Below, piece after piece: positions 1 to 9,378 of a stretch of 64,000 nucleotides of DNA. The first letter of the stretch is position 1. Every line of letters starts with the position of its first letter. The translations under genes were made by a program, and so were the position numbers. The DNA comes from Fen-1362 sp049516395 (GTDB taxonomy: Bacteria > Planctomycetota > Phycisphaerae > Sedimentisphaerales > Anaerobacaceae): the NCBI GenBank assembly GCA_049516395.1, contig JBEKTD010000008.1, positions 50,021 to 114,020 of the forward strand. The letters are read 5' to 3'. A model generated the notes under the pieces. It saw only the letters and a program-made list of their open reading frames with translations, had not been told where the DNA came from and ran no database searches.

Positions 1-420
1 GTCGCGCAAAAGCTCATAGCCGTTTTTAACCCACTGCCATCGCTGATCCGGCTGTTCAGCCGGTATAGCCACGGAGATGTTGTAGGCCATATTCCACGCC
101 TGAAACGCCCACACCTGCGCAAATCGCGGCTGAAGAACGGTAATCCATTCGGCAAGCTGTTTTGCGTCGAAATATTGGCCCTGCTCCTTGAGCTTATCGG
201 CCCGCATCCACAGGATATCAACCACCAGCCCCCTGAACGCCCCCATCGCAACCGTCGCAAAGGCCAGCGAAGGCGGTGCATTCTGCAGCGGCTCGTTGCT
301 TATCAGCTTCATTTCAACCCGCTGCGAATTTATATAATCCAGACGCATACCCGCAACGGTCAGCAGGGCAACCATCAGCACAACGCTTAAAACAATAATC
401 AGTTTGTCACGTAAACGCAT
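1..420 (-). CDS. Hypothetical membrane-anchored protein, 3' part beyond the window edge
   Basis: The reading frame begins with ATG at 420 and stays open for exactly 140 codons to the left edge, so only the N-terminal part is visible. Residues 8-22 form one hydrophobic helix, which suggests a membrane anchor or uncleaved signal. The rest is soluble, with a tryptophan-rich helical stretch (ADKLKEQGQYFDAKQLAEW, then LQPRFAQVWAFQAWNMAY) that reads like TPR-type helices. It lies 77 bases downstream of the ABC permease on the same strand and is probably the next gene of that operon. I do not recognise the family. A role linked to the exporter is inferred from position only. Confidence 0.65.
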   Translation of the reverse strand, partial: MRLRDKLIIVLSVVLMVALLTVAGMRLDYINSQRVEMKLISNEPLQNAPPSLAFATVAMGAFRGLVVDILWMRADKLKEQGQYFDAKQLAEWITVLQPRFAQVWAFQAWNMAYNISVAIPAEQPDQRWQWVKNGYELLRD

Positions 421-497
421 AATCGTATTTGACTGAACAATCTACGGCAGACGCCCGGCGGATGTTTTCACACCTCCGACACAGGCCAATAATAACG

Positions 498-1877
498 TCA
501 CACGATAACTTTTGCAATTTCGCGGTAAGTAAAAATCAATAGCGACAAAATCACCAGCAGCAAAGCTCTGAGGCAAAGCGTCGAAAAGCCGATCCAGGCA
601 AGCAAAGACCAGCTCAACAGCCGGGCGGGAACTAAAAATTGAGAAGAGTCAAACTTGTCGAAATGGGGCAAAAGCGAAAGTATCGGCTGAAGAAACCAGG
701 TATATACCGGGCTGACATTGCCCCCGACGACATCAAAGGATTCACCGATAAATCCGCTCATATTGGCCATAGTAAATACGGCCACGCAAAGCAATATGGC
801 AACGGGAAACGATAAAAATGACCCTGCAAAAACGGCAAGCGAGGCAAGAAAAACAAGTCGAACAAAAATTAACAGGACCGCCCTGGTAAAATTGGCGGTA
901 AAGGTGTCGGCTTTGTAAAGCAGCTCAAGACCGTCCTCAAACGGAAAAATAACAGCCGTATTATTAAGAGGAACATTAATAAACGCCACGGCAAAATAAC
1001 CGTCGCCCGCAACCGCGTCGGCTGGAACTGAAAATTCACGGAACGTGCGTATAATATCTTTTCGTTCCAGTGAATATATCGGCGTATCAAAATTGGTCGC
1101 CAGGCGAAGCTGGCGAACGTCACCGACAACCCATTTACTGTATATAGAAAGGTCCGGAGGATTTACCGCGACGTCGTATTTGAATCTCACGAACAAGTTC
1201 TGGTTGGGGTCTTTGGGTTTAACGTTATTGAATTCCAGGAGCAGCTCTTCGCCCACCGCGGCGGCCCGCCTTCTAAGCCCGATACGCCGGCCAAGCTCAC
1301 TCATATAGTTATGACGGGCAACCGGAGTTTCATCCACACCGGCAGGAACTTCACCATTCAGCTTAAGCTTATTATAGGCCTGTTCAAGCTCCTGCGATAT
1401 ATCCGGCTCTTCAGGTTTTACCGACGCCCTGGCGGTAAAAAATTCGTCCCGAATCTGGGCCATCTGGGCTTCGTCTGCGTGCAGAACCTTCGGCAATAAA
1501 ACGGTAATGCCGTAAATGATAACGGAAAAAAGAACAAGCAAACCCGCGTCTAAAATAACAATTCCGAGCAATTTGCCGAGGACAAACTGAAACCGCCGAA
1601 TTGGCTTTGTGAGAACGGTATAAACCTGCTTGTCTTTTACGTCGCTTGTGAGCGAATACGCGGTTGTGAAAATAGTAAGCATCGCCAGCAAAAACGCCGT
1701 CAGTGACATACCATAGCTGACAAACGCCTGCATACGCCCCTTTACCGTGCCGTCACCGGTCATAGTCAATCCCATTACCGGCAGAAGCACAAGCAGCAGA
1801 ACTATAAAGACCGCGGCTATTTTGAGACGCAGGGCCTGCTTTATCATATTGACAGCGACGGCCCAGATGCTACGCAT
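498..1877 (-). CDS. ABC-2 type transporter permease
   Basis: This 459-residue inner-membrane protein is the probable permease partner of the ATPase encoded just upstream. A first transmembrane helix (about residues 17-37) is followed by a second and third with the sequence DVKDKQVYTVLTKPIRRFQF between them, a motif typical of NosY/ABC-2 permeases. A large polar extracytoplasmic region of about 170 residues (150-320) precedes three or four C-terminal helices. The start codon overlaps the end of the ATPase gene by 8 bases, so the two are translationally coupled. The substrate cannot be read from the sequence. The lone permease at 9564 shares the 'TVLxKPxxR' motif. Confidence 0.85.
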   Translation of the reverse strand: MRSIWAVAVNMIKQALRLKIAAVFIVLLLVLLPVMGLTMTGDGTVKGRMQAFVSYGMSLTAFLLAMLTIFTTAYSLTSDVKDKQVYTVLTKPIRRFQFVLGKLLGIVILDAGLLVLFSVIIYGITVLLPKVLHADEAQMAQIRDEFFTARASVKPEEPDISQELEQAYNKLKLNGEVPAGVDETPVARHNYMSELGRRIGLRRRAAAVGEELLLEFNNVKPKDPNQNLFVRFKYDVAVNPPDLSIYSKWVVGDVRQLRLATNFDTPIYSLERKDIIRTFREFSVPADAVAGDGYFAVAFINVPLNNTAVIFPFEDGLELLYKADTFTANFTRAVLLIFVRLVFLASLAVFAGSFLSFPVAILLCVAVFTMANMSGFIGESFDVVGGNVSPVYTWFLQPILSLLPHFDKFDSSQFLVPARLLSWSLLAWIGFSTLCLRALLLVILSLLIFTYREIAKVIV

Positions 1878-3081
1878 TGGCGGAATCTCCGGGATGAGCG
1901 TTCTTTGTGTCCGCGCCTGACCGGCCCGTTAATTCGTCGAGGACGCTCTTATTCGGCTGGTCGGATTGCGCCGGCGCGGGTTTGGTTTGTGTCGGCTGGG
2001 TAACAACCGGTTTTGAATCGGCCTGTTCGGTCAACTCTTTGAGCAGATTTTCATCAGCCGGCGACAACGGTGCCGGTTGAGATTTGACCTGTTGCGTATC
2101 AGGAACAGCCAGTCGTTCGTCAGAAGCAGAAACAAGCTGGTTAAGTAACGCTTCCCGGTTCACACGGTCATTAGTCCCTGCGGAAAGAAAATTGCTAATC
2201 TGCGTCTTGCTTTCCGCGCCGCTTGTCGGGACGGCCTGCTGTTGCGCCTTGGCCACGATATTGATAAAGAACGTTTCGAGCTTGTCTATCGGCGAGCCGA
2301 TGGTGTATTCCGCGTGCTCTTCGGCAAGTGTTTGTTTTATTTTCTCAATCGCCGCCGGACTTAGATGCCCGGTCAGGATTTCGGTCTTATCGGAGTGCCG
2401 CAGCAGTTCGCGGACGTCGCCTTCCGCCTGAATCCTGCCGCCATAAAGAATCGCGATTCTGCTACATACGTCCTCGACGTCGGCAAGAAGATGACTACAA
2501 AGCAGAATCGTCTTGCCGCGTTTGGCGAGTTCGATAATAAGGTCTTTGATTTGTCTTGTGCCGATGGGGTCAAGGCCCGTGGTTGGTTCATCGAGAATAA
2601 GCAGTTCAGGGTCATTTATAAGGGCCTGGGCAAGGCCGATTCTTCTTGCCATACCCTTTGAAAATGTCCCGATGGTCCTGTTGGCGACGGCCTTCAGGCC
2701 TACCATATCCAGCAGCGCCTCGATTCGCATCTTGCGGACTTTCGCGGGCAATTTGAACAACTGGCCGTAAAAATCGAGCGTTTCGCGGGCCGTCAGGTAT
2801 TTATAAAGATACGATTCTTCAGGTAGAAATCCGATTCTGCGACTGATCTGCGGGTCGGTGGCGTCGCCCCCGAGAACGATTGCCTTTCCTTTTGTTGGGT
2901 GAAGCAATCCGAGGAGCATTTTGAGCGTGGTTGTTTTGCCTGAGCCGTTAGGGCCGAGAAAACCATAAACCTCATTGGGGCGAACCTTCAGATTAAGGTC
3001 GTCAACGGCTATAACCCTGTTGCGGCCCCACCAGTCGGAAAAAATCTTTGTAAGAGAAAATGTTTCAATCGCATATTCCAT
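1870..3081 (-). CDS. ABC transporter ATP-binding protein with a low-complexity tail
   Basis: This is the ATPase subunit of an ABC-2 exporter, 403 residues long. The nucleotide-binding domain fills about residues 1-230. It has Walker A (GPNGSGKTT), a signature variant (FSKGMARRIG instead of LSGGQ), Walker B (LLILDEPTTGLDP) and the H-loop (LLCSHLL). The last 120 or so residues form a proline-, glutamine- and serine-rich tail with no recognisable fold (for example KPAPAQSDQPNK), which makes the protein longer than the usual 240-310 residues. It overlaps the permease gene by 8 bases and follows the metal ATPase gene after 38 bases, so it is probably in the same transcript. The substrate is unknown. 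Confidence 0.9.
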   Translation of the reverse strand: MEYAIETFSLTKIFSDWWGRNRVIAVDDLNLKVRPNEVYGFLGPNGSGKTTTLKMLLGLLHPTKGKAIVLGGDATDPQISRRIGFLPEESYLYKYLTARETLDFYGQLFKLPAKVRKMRIEALLDMVGLKAVANRTIGTFSKGMARRIGLAQALINDPELLILDEPTTGLDPIGTRQIKDLIIELAKRGKTILLCSHLLADVEDVCSRIAILYGGRIQAEGDVRELLRHSDKTEILTGHLSPAAIEKIKQTLAEEHAEYTIGSPIDKLETFFINIVAKAQQQAVPTSGAESKTQISNFLSAGTNDRVNREALLNQLVSASDERLAVPDTQQVKSQPAPLSPADENLLKELTEQADSKPVVTQPTQTKPAPAQSDQPNKSVLDELTGRSGADTKNAHPGDSANA

Positions 3082-3119
3082 AATTTCAGTTAATCCCGTC
3101 AGGCCTGTATATAGGTATT

Positions 3120-5054
3120 CTACGCAACCTCACTCGTATGGTGCTGAAGTTCTTCACCGTGACGAACTAAGCGGGCGCTATTGAAGACAACGACAAGCGA
3201 ACTGGCAAAATGCAGGAACGCCGCTGTTGTCGGCAGAATCAAAAACGATAGTGATATGCCCACGATGATGAAGCTGACGCCAAAGGCAAGGTTTGAGTTG
3301 ATAACAAAACGCGTTCTGCGTGAAAGCTGTACCAGTGCGGGCAATCGTTTAAGGTCGTCGCTCAACAACGCGATTGAGGCGGAGTTGATTGCGACGTCGG
3401 AACCAGCCGCTCCCATGGCTATGCCGAGGTCGCCCGCGGCAAGCGCGGGGGCATCGTTTATGCCGTCGCCCACGACAACGACGGTATGCCCGTCTTTTTT
3501 GATTTTTTCCACGATAGATAGTTTATCCTGGGGCAGGCAATGCGCCTTGTAATCGGTGCAGCCGAGTTCCGCTGCGACCCGCCCTGCGACTTCGTCCCTG
3601 TCGCCCGTCAGCATAGTTATGCGTTTGATGCCAAGTGCGAAAAGGTCTGCTATAGCTTCTTTTGCCTCGGGCCTGGTTTTATCCTGAAGGCCTATCCACC
3701 CGATGCAATTATGGTCCAAAGCAACAAAAAGTGTGCTGAAACCCTGCTCCTCATGCATAGACGGCAGAGCAACATTTGACATATTAACCTGGTTTTCCCT
3801 GAGGAAAGAATCCCTTCCGACGATTACCTTACTGCCAGCAACTTTGGCGGAAACGCCTTTTCCCGGGGTTTCCTGGAAATTATCCACTTCGGGCAAAACG
3901 AGATTTGCCTGTTTGGCGACCTCAAGCAAAGCCCTTGCCGCGGGATGCTTGCTCATTTTTTCAGCGGAGGAGGCCAGTGAAAGCAGTGTTGACGGCTCAA
4001 CCCCATTTGCAGGAGTGAGCTTCGTTACATATAATCGGCCGGTCGTTACTGTTCCCGTTTTGTCGAAGACCATCGCGGTGATTTTGCCCGCGGTCTCGAG
4101 GTCGGCAACGTTCTTGACAAGTATGCCTAAGCGGGCGGCAGCAGATATCGCCGCAACCATCGCGCTGGGCGTCGCCAGAATCAATGAACAGGGACAGGAT
4201 ATTACAAGAATGGTAATGGCATAGTTGATATTGCCCGTGAAGAACAGGACGATACCCGCAATCATAAGAACGGTCGGCGTGTACCATTTAACATAGCGGT
4301 CGATAATCCGCATAATCGGTATCTTGGTATGCTCGGCCTGCAAAATCAATGACTGGACCTTGCCTAAGGTGGTATCTTTGCCCGCCTTGGTAACGGTAAT
4401 ATCGAGAGCGCCCGTAAGATTGCTTGTGCCCGCGAAAACCTGCATACCGGGGACTTTGTCAGCGGGCAGCGATTCGCCGGTGATTGTGGCCTCATTGACC
4501 GAGCTTAAACCTTTTACGACGTCGCCATCGACCGGAATATTATCACCGGGCCTTACCCGAACAATATCGCCCGGCTTAATCTGGCTGACCATAACTTCGG
4601 TTTCGGAGCCGTCGGAGTACAATAGGTTTGCTTTTTGAGGAGTGAGTTTAATGAGCGATTCAATCGATGCCCTTGCGCCAAGGGCTGTCCGGCTCTCGAC
4701 CAGTTCGCTAAGTAACATAAAGAACGCAACTACACAGGCGGCAGGATATTGCCGGGTGGCAATGGCGGCAAGTATCGCAAGGGCCACAAGCTCATCCATA
4801 TGGGCTTCTTTGCGCACTAAACTTTTTATTGCGTGCCAGATGATAGGGGAGCCAAGCAGGATTGCACCCGCGAACGCGAGAATCTCGGTCTGGAAGGCAT
4901 CCGGGCCGTAAACAAACCATTTGCTTACATAGTGGCTTAGCAGCAGCGTCCCCCCTGCCAGCGTCCCCAGCAGCGCCAAACTGACGCGAACCTGTTTGCC
5001 GTGCGTGTGCTCGACTGCTATATCGTCCTTAAAATGCAGATGTTCGTGGGCCAT
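3120..5054 (-). CDS. P1B-type heavy-metal-translocating ATPase
   Basis: This 644-residue pump couples ATP hydrolysis to metal export across the inner membrane. It has the actuator loop (TITGESLPADK), the metal-site CPC in a transmembrane helix (ISCPCSLILATP), the phosphorylation site DKTGTVTTG, the P1B-specific HP dipeptide (SKHPAA) and the hinge GDGINDAPAL. There is no N-terminal HMA domain, only a short histidine-containing leader (HEHLHFKDD...HTHGK). The last helix has HFASS where copper pumps have MxxSS and zinc/cadmium pumps have a DxG motif, so the metal is uncertain. A start at 5054 is supported by GAGAG upstream. It sits between hflK and the ABC genes with gaps of about 30-40 bases. 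Confidence 0.92.
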   Translation of the reverse strand: MAHEHLHFKDDIAVEHTHGKQVRVSLALLGTLAGGTLLLSHYVSKWFVYGPDAFQTEILAFAGAILLGSPIIWHAIKSLVRKEAHMDELVALAILAAIATRQYPAACVVAFFMLLSELVESRTALGARASIESLIKLTPQKANLLYSDGSETEVMVSQIKPGDIVRVRPGDNIPVDGDVVKGLSSVNEATITGESLPADKVPGMQVFAGTSNLTGALDITVTKAGKDTTLGKVQSLILQAEHTKIPIMRIIDRYVKWYTPTVLMIAGIVLFFTGNINYAITILVISCPCSLILATPSAMVAAISAAARLGILVKNVADLETAGKITAMVFDKTGTVTTGRLYVTKLTPANGVEPSTLLSLASSAEKMSKHPAARALLEVAKQANLVLPEVDNFQETPGKGVSAKVAGSKVIVGRDSFLRENQVNMSNVALPSMHEEQGFSTLFVALDHNCIGWIGLQDKTRPEAKEAIADLFALGIKRITMLTGDRDEVAGRVAAELGCTDYKAHCLPQDKLSIVEKIKKDGHTVVVVGDGINDAPALAAGDLGIAMGAAGSDVAINSASIALLSDDLKRLPALVQLSRRTRFVINSNLAFGVSFIIVGISLSFLILPTTAAFLHFASSLVVVFNSARLVRHGEELQHHTSEVA

Positions 5055-5083
5055 TATCTATCTCTCAGGATTCCTCACTAAGT

Positions 5084-6391
5084 TTATTTTCCGGGTTCGG
5101 ATTTTGGCTTTATCCCAGGGTCCCTGTTGATGAGAACCCTGACGTCGGTTGCTCTGCCGTGCTGCGCGGGCTGAATTACCGTCTTCTCATCGGCGTCGCG
5201 GAGAACCTGCTCGATCGCGTCCTGATAGACCCTCTGGATGACAAGCTTGGGATACTTTCGATATTCCGGAAGTATTCTTTGCAGGTACTCGGCGCTCGCC
5301 CTGGCGTCCTCGACAACCTTTGTCCGATAGCCGCGTGAATCGGCTATTTGCTCCTGTGCCCTGCCGGCAACCTGTTCCCACAACTGCTCCTGTTTTTTGC
5401 TGTCGGAGGAACTATCCCGCAGAGAGGCAAGCAACTCGCCGGCAATCGGGCCGCCGGTCTCATTGAGAATCTTTTCCGCGTTGAGTTTTGCTTCGCTGAT
5501 TGCCTTTTGCTTATTCTGGGTGGCGGTTAAAGACGCCTGGAATGCAGCCCCTACCTGCCTGGGCCAGGTTATATCGCGGATTTGAACCGAGACAACTTTA
5601 ATGCCGCTGTCTAATGCGTTGAGCTTGTTTTGAATACGCTCTTTGACCCGCTCTGTAACCGAGGCCACCTTTTCAAACATCGCCTCTTCGATTGTGTAAT
5701 TTACCATTGTCGCGACAACCGCATCGGAGAAAATATTTTCCAGCATCGGATTTATATTTTGCTCAATGATGTCCGAATAATTCTGTCCGGCGGAAAGATG
5801 GTCGTCCTGCACGTAGCAGTGCTTGTAGAATCTTTCCGCGTCGGTAATCTGGTAGGTCAAAACCCACTTGCAGTGAAGGATATTATAATCGCTGCCTTCG
5901 GCGACGGCTGCGGTCTCTTCCTGTTTCTCGCCCCTCACTAAGCAATAGCCGTCGGTAATGGGATTAAGCGTCGGCGACACGTATGATTTTTGGTTGGTCG
6001 CGTTATCCATTTCTTCGCCTGGCTTTTGATAATACCAGAACGAATTGATTGCCAGGTTGACCTTTTTCTCGACGGGAACTCGAACGATTTCGTGAATCGG
6101 ATAGGGCAAAAGCAATTTCAATCCCGGCCCAAGCAGCCGTGCCTCGCCGACTCCGCTGATTTTACCGAACCGCAGAACTATCGCACGTTCGCCAGGCCCT
6201 ACCGTCCGGATACCGGAAAACAAAAACAATATCACCAGTATGACCATTATGACCTTGAGGACGGCAAAGCTGACCTTCAATGCCCCCGACAGGTAATCAT
6301 AGCCGGGGTCCGCCTGCCGCACCTGGCCCGCGTCATCCGGCGTCGCGTGATTATGTTCGTGCTCGTGATGGTGTCCGTGTTCTTCCGTCAT
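5084..6391 (-). CDS. hflK: SPFH-domain protein, HflK-like
   Basis: This is a membrane-anchored band-7 protein. In well-studied bacteria HflK pairs with HflC in a large periplasmic cage around the FtsH protease. The cytoplasmic leader is very histidine-rich (EEHGHHHEHEHNH), followed by one transmembrane helix (about residues 40-62) and the SPFH domain beginning VGPGERAIVLRFGK. The C-terminal half is charged and coiled-coil-like. I use the ATG at 6391; a TTG three codons upstream is the alternative. At 435 residues it is of normal HflK length. It lies between hflC (33-base gap) and the metal ATPase (29-base gap). The His-rich leader resembles that of the metal ATPase. Confidence 0.88.
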   Translation of the reverse strand: MTEEHGHHHEHEHNHATPDDAGQVRQADPGYDYLSGALKVSFAVLKVIMVILVILFLFSGIRTVGPGERAIVLRFGKISGVGEARLLGPGLKLLLPYPIHEIVRVPVEKKVNLAINSFWYYQKPGEEMDNATNQKSYVSPTLNPITDGYCLVRGEKQEETAAVAEGSDYNILHCKWVLTYQITDAERFYKHCYVQDDHLSAGQNYSDIIEQNINPMLENIFSDAVVATMVNYTIEEAMFEKVASVTERVKERIQNKLNALDSGIKVVSVQIRDITWPRQVGAAFQASLTATQNKQKAISEAKLNAEKILNETGGPIAGELLASLRDSSSDSKKQEQLWEQVAGRAQEQIADSRGYRTKVVEDARASAEYLQRILPEYRKYPKLVIQRVYQDAIEQVLRDADEKTVIQPAQHGRATDVRVLINRDPGIKPKSEPGK

Positions 6392-6424
6392 ATCTTTCAA
6401 ATCCGCCTATGAAACAAACAGCAA

Positions 6425-7318
6425 TTATTCTTTCGGTTTCAGGTCCGGCATCTGCCTGAGCAGTTTGAACGGCTCGGTATCCGCGCTGATAACAACCGTC
6501 GCTCTTTGTTCGAGTATCTTTTTGAGCGCGTCAATATCGCGCAGGAACATAGCAAGCTGCGGGTCCTGTTCAAGCAGCTTATAATACTGGGCGGCCTCGG
6601 CGTCGCCCTGTGCGCGAATGGCCTTGGCCCTGGCCTCCGCGGCCGCGAGCAGTTCGGTCTGCATCGAAAGGGCATCTGTAACGATTTTCTTGGATGCGGC
6701 GTTGCCTTCGGCGATTGTCGCCTCGGTCCTGCGATTCCGCTCGGCTCTCATCCGCTCAAACACATCCTTGCTTACGTCTTCGCTGATTTTAAGCTGCCTT
6801 ATGCCGATCGCCTTGATTTCAATTCCATAGTCGCTTCGCACGGCCTTCTGAATCTCAGCCAGCATCTCTTTTTCGATTTCATCGAGCTTTATTTTTGTAG
6901 GATCGCTGTTGACAAATTCGGAGAAGTCATGCCTGCCTATAACCTTGTTCTGAGTATCGCTTATCTGGGTAAGCAGCTTGTTCTCGGCTTCCGAAACAGT
7001 CCCTACTGCGTTAAAAAACGCAAGCGGCTCGGCGACGCGCCAGACGATAAACGTGTTGACGATAATCGGCACCGCCCCTTTTGTGGGCGTCTCGCCTATC
7101 TCGGCCACAAGACCCCTCGACCGCGAATCGAACTTCTGAACCATTTCGATTGGCGGGGGCCACTTGAAATACAAACCCGGTTCGGTTATCTGCCGCGTGG
7201 CCTTGCCGAAGGTCATCACCAGTGCCGATTCGGTCTCTCGCACCTGGAACATCGTGAACACAAGAGCCAAAATGACAAAAAGCAGAACGATAAAGATGGT
7301 TATTGTTATATTTTTCAT
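6425..7318 (-). CDS. hflC: SPFH-domain protein, HflC-like
   Basis: This 297-residue protein is the usual HflC partner of HflK. It has an N-terminal membrane helix (about residues 4-24), then the SPFH domain with QVRETESALVMTFGK and the motif GLYFKWPPPIE. The conserved HflC tract IRQLKISEDVSKDVFERM and the alanine- and glutamate-rich helix AEARAKAIRAQGDAEAAQYY follow. Its ATG overlaps the stop codon of the upstream 687-residue SPFH gene by four bases (ATGA type), so the two are translationally coupled. The operon therefore encodes three SPFH proteins in a row. A complex with FtsH is known for the family, but no ftsH gene is in this window. Confidence 0.9.
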   Translation of the reverse strand: MKNITITIFIVLLFVILALVFTMFQVRETESALVMTFGKATRQITEPGLYFKWPPPIEMVQKFDSRSRGLVAEIGETPTKGAVPIIVNTFIVWRVAEPLAFFNAVGTVSEAENKLLTQISDTQNKVIGRHDFSEFVNSDPTKIKLDEIEKEMLAEIQKAVRSDYGIEIKAIGIRQLKISEDVSKDVFERMRAERNRRTEATIAEGNAASKKIVTDALSMQTELLAAAEARAKAIRAQGDAEAAQYYKLLEQDPQLAMFLRDIDALKKILEQRATVVISADTEPFKLLRQMPDLKPKE

Positions 7319-9378
7319 TGTGAGCTGCTCTCCTGAACCCCGCCGATATCATACAAGCTCGGCGTTAATTTTTCCTTAAGGTCAACAATAAATGTCTCCG
7401 CGTCATTCGGGTCGGCGACAATAACGTATTTCCTGATTGGTCTGAGCGTTTCCTCCAGCGCAATAAGACGCTGCTGGCGTTTGTAAATTTCTGGCGCAGC
7501 CCTGTATGCCTTTACCTGGCTGTCGAAGCGTTCGCCGGTGGCGCGGGCGATAGTGGCCTTTTCAAACCTGTAACTCTGGGCCTCCCGCAGCATGCAGAAT
7601 ATATCGCCGTCCGCCTGGCCAAACGCCTTATCCAGCCGACCGGCAGTCTCATCGGTCCGCTGATGGTCATTTTCCTGTCTTGCTTTTTGGTATTCCGACG
7701 CCAGAACATAAAGGTCGGATGCGCCCTCGACCGAACCGGCCAGCGTGCTAAGTGTAAGATTTCGATCTCCCTCCGCCCGGAGAATTATCGCCTGTTTTTT
7801 CTGAATAGCGCCTATAACCTTTTCATAATCAGCGGCAACCTGTGTAGGCGGATGTATCCCCTGCAGGCCCACAAAAACAATCTCGATGCCAAGGCCCGCC
7901 TTGTCCGCGGCTGCCTGGATATTCTGCGTCAGAATCTGCTTGGCCTGTGACCTGCCTGCGCCAAGCAAGCTGGTCTGCAAAGCGACCTCATCGTCAACTT
8001 CAATGGTTGAGCTCGCGGCAAACCTCGCAAGCTCGCGATAACATATATCTTCGAGCCGTTTCTGGGGATTGTCGTAGTTATAAAGAAACGCGTAAATGTC
8101 TTTGACAACGTAATGCACGGGAACATTTGCCTTGAGCAAGCTGACCGGCACTGCCCCCTGCGAATTTTTCTCCGCGCCGAGACGGCTCGCAACAAGGATG
8201 TTGTATTCTTCCTTGTAATGGTCCTTACCCCATAGCAACGGCTCACGGATTATCTGCCCGGTTTTGGGGTCAGTTTTCGGCACGTAGCCGATTTGCAATT
8301 CCTTTATATCGCTCGTGGGGTATATTCGAACAATATCGACAGGCCAAGGCCTTTTGAAATGGATACCCGGACCAACCAGCCAGACATTGCCTTGGGCGTC
8401 TTTCGGATTGCCGAAATGCTCGACTACCCCCTGCTCATTTGGATTAATAACGATGACGCAGCTAAGCAGATACAGCGTAATAGCACCGAAGAAAAAAAGC
8501 GGCACAACGGCTTTTTCGAGAAGCTTATAAAACCACGTCTGGGAAACTTTGAATCCGAATTGATAATCGATTGCGCCCGTGGCCGTATGGAGAATTTCGC
8601 CCGGCTCGTTAACCAGCCCAAGCAGCCGGCTGTCAAACGCCGACCTGCTGTATTGACCGCTCAGGCGAGGACGATAGATATCAAATATAACGTTAAGCAG
8701 ATTCTCAACGCCAAGTATAATAAGCAGGATTGGAATCAAATAATCAATCACCCTGATTACGGTGATTAGTTTGAACTGAACCAGCGCAAGAGCTATCGCC
8801 AGCGCAAATGACAAAATCGCCGAGCCGAACAGGAAACTGCCTCCCGCCCGCAACGGTTTCCATTCCGGCTGTCTTGACATCCCGGTCGCATAACGCGACA
8901 TCAGGAAGCTCACAAACGCAACAGCAATCATACAAACCGCGCACAACAGCGGCTGTTTACCGATAGCCGGGTTCGAATCCGAAACGCCCCTGAGCAGATA
9001 CAGGCCTATGGCCACCTGATAGGCAGCGATAAGGAATGAGAAAATAGGCAGGAACCACTTTTCAAGTATCGCAAGACGCTTTTGGGCGATGGCGAACAAC
9101 TGTGCCTGCTCGCCCTTTTGCTGAAAGATTTTATCTGTCCTGTGTTCGCCGGCAAGCGCGCTCATATCGAGCTTTTCCTGCTCGGCAAGAGCTCTCTGAT
9201 GGAACTGAATAAGCAAAACCAGCCAGATTAAAGCTGAGCCAAGCAGAACAAAACTCTCTGAATAGACGGATAAAAAACCGCTCCATCTGCCGATAAGAAT
9301 CGTAATGACAAAGAAGATGACGCTGATAATCAGCGACACAATTGCAGCAAGTTTTGCTGGTCTTGATGATGTTGTCAT
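7315..9378 (-). CDS. Polytopic SPFH-domain (HflK-like) protein
   Basis: This is a 687-residue protein with an unusual architecture. About 240 N-terminal residues contain six or so hydrophobic helices (for example SLIISVIFFVITILIG and YLIPILLIILGVENLL). Another helix near residue 290 leads into an SPFH domain (VIVINPNEQGVVEHFGNP, then GPGIHFKRPWPVDIVRIYPT). A long helical region with an AASSTIEVDDEVALQTSLL segment follows. Ordinary HflK has one membrane helix and about 400 residues. It is the first gene of the minus-strand operon, with AGGAA ahead of the ATG. It probably forms a mixed assembly with HflC and HflK encoded directly after it; this is inferred from coupling and shared domains. Confidence 0.85.
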   Translation of the reverse strand: MTTSSRPAKLAAIVSLIISVIFFVITILIGRWSGFLSVYSESFVLLGSALIWLVLLIQFHQRALAEQEKLDMSALAGEHRTDKIFQQKGEQAQLFAIAQKRLAILEKWFLPIFSFLIAAYQVAIGLYLLRGVSDSNPAIGKQPLLCAVCMIAVAFVSFLMSRYATGMSRQPEWKPLRAGGSFLFGSAILSFALAIALALVQFKLITVIRVIDYLIPILLIILGVENLLNVIFDIYRPRLSGQYSRSAFDSRLLGLVNEPGEILHTATGAIDYQFGFKVSQTWFYKLLEKAVVPLFFFGAITLYLLSCVIVINPNEQGVVEHFGNPKDAQGNVWLVGPGIHFKRPWPVDIVRIYPTSDIKELQIGYVPKTDPKTGQIIREPLLWGKDHYKEEYNILVASRLGAEKNSQGAVPVSLLKANVPVHYVVKDIYAFLYNYDNPQKRLEDICYRELARFAASSTIEVDDEVALQTSLLGAGRSQAKQILTQNIQAAADKAGLGIEIVFVGLQGIHPPTQVAADYEKVIGAIQKKQAIILRAEGDRNLTLSTLAGSVEGASDLYVLASEYQKARQENDHQRTDETAGRLDKAFGQADGDIFCMLREAQSYRFEKATIARATGERFDSQVKAYRAAPEIYKRQQRLIALEETLRPIRKYVIVADPNDAETFIVDLKEKLTPSLYDIGGVQESSSQ

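Noticed and set aside
498..3081. A drug-efflux label for the ABC pair
   Set aside because: The motifs identify an ABC-2 exporter but not the substrate. The context does not narrow it.
6506..7336. A 276-residue open frame on the plus strand opposite hflC
   Set aside because: It lies wholly over the hflC coding region, has no conserved motif and no ribosome-binding site. It is a shadow of codon use on the other strand.
8966..8985. GGTTCGAATCC, resembling a tRNA T-loop
   Set aside because: It lies in the coding region of the polytopic SPFH protein and no acceptor stem or anticodon arm can be drawn around it.
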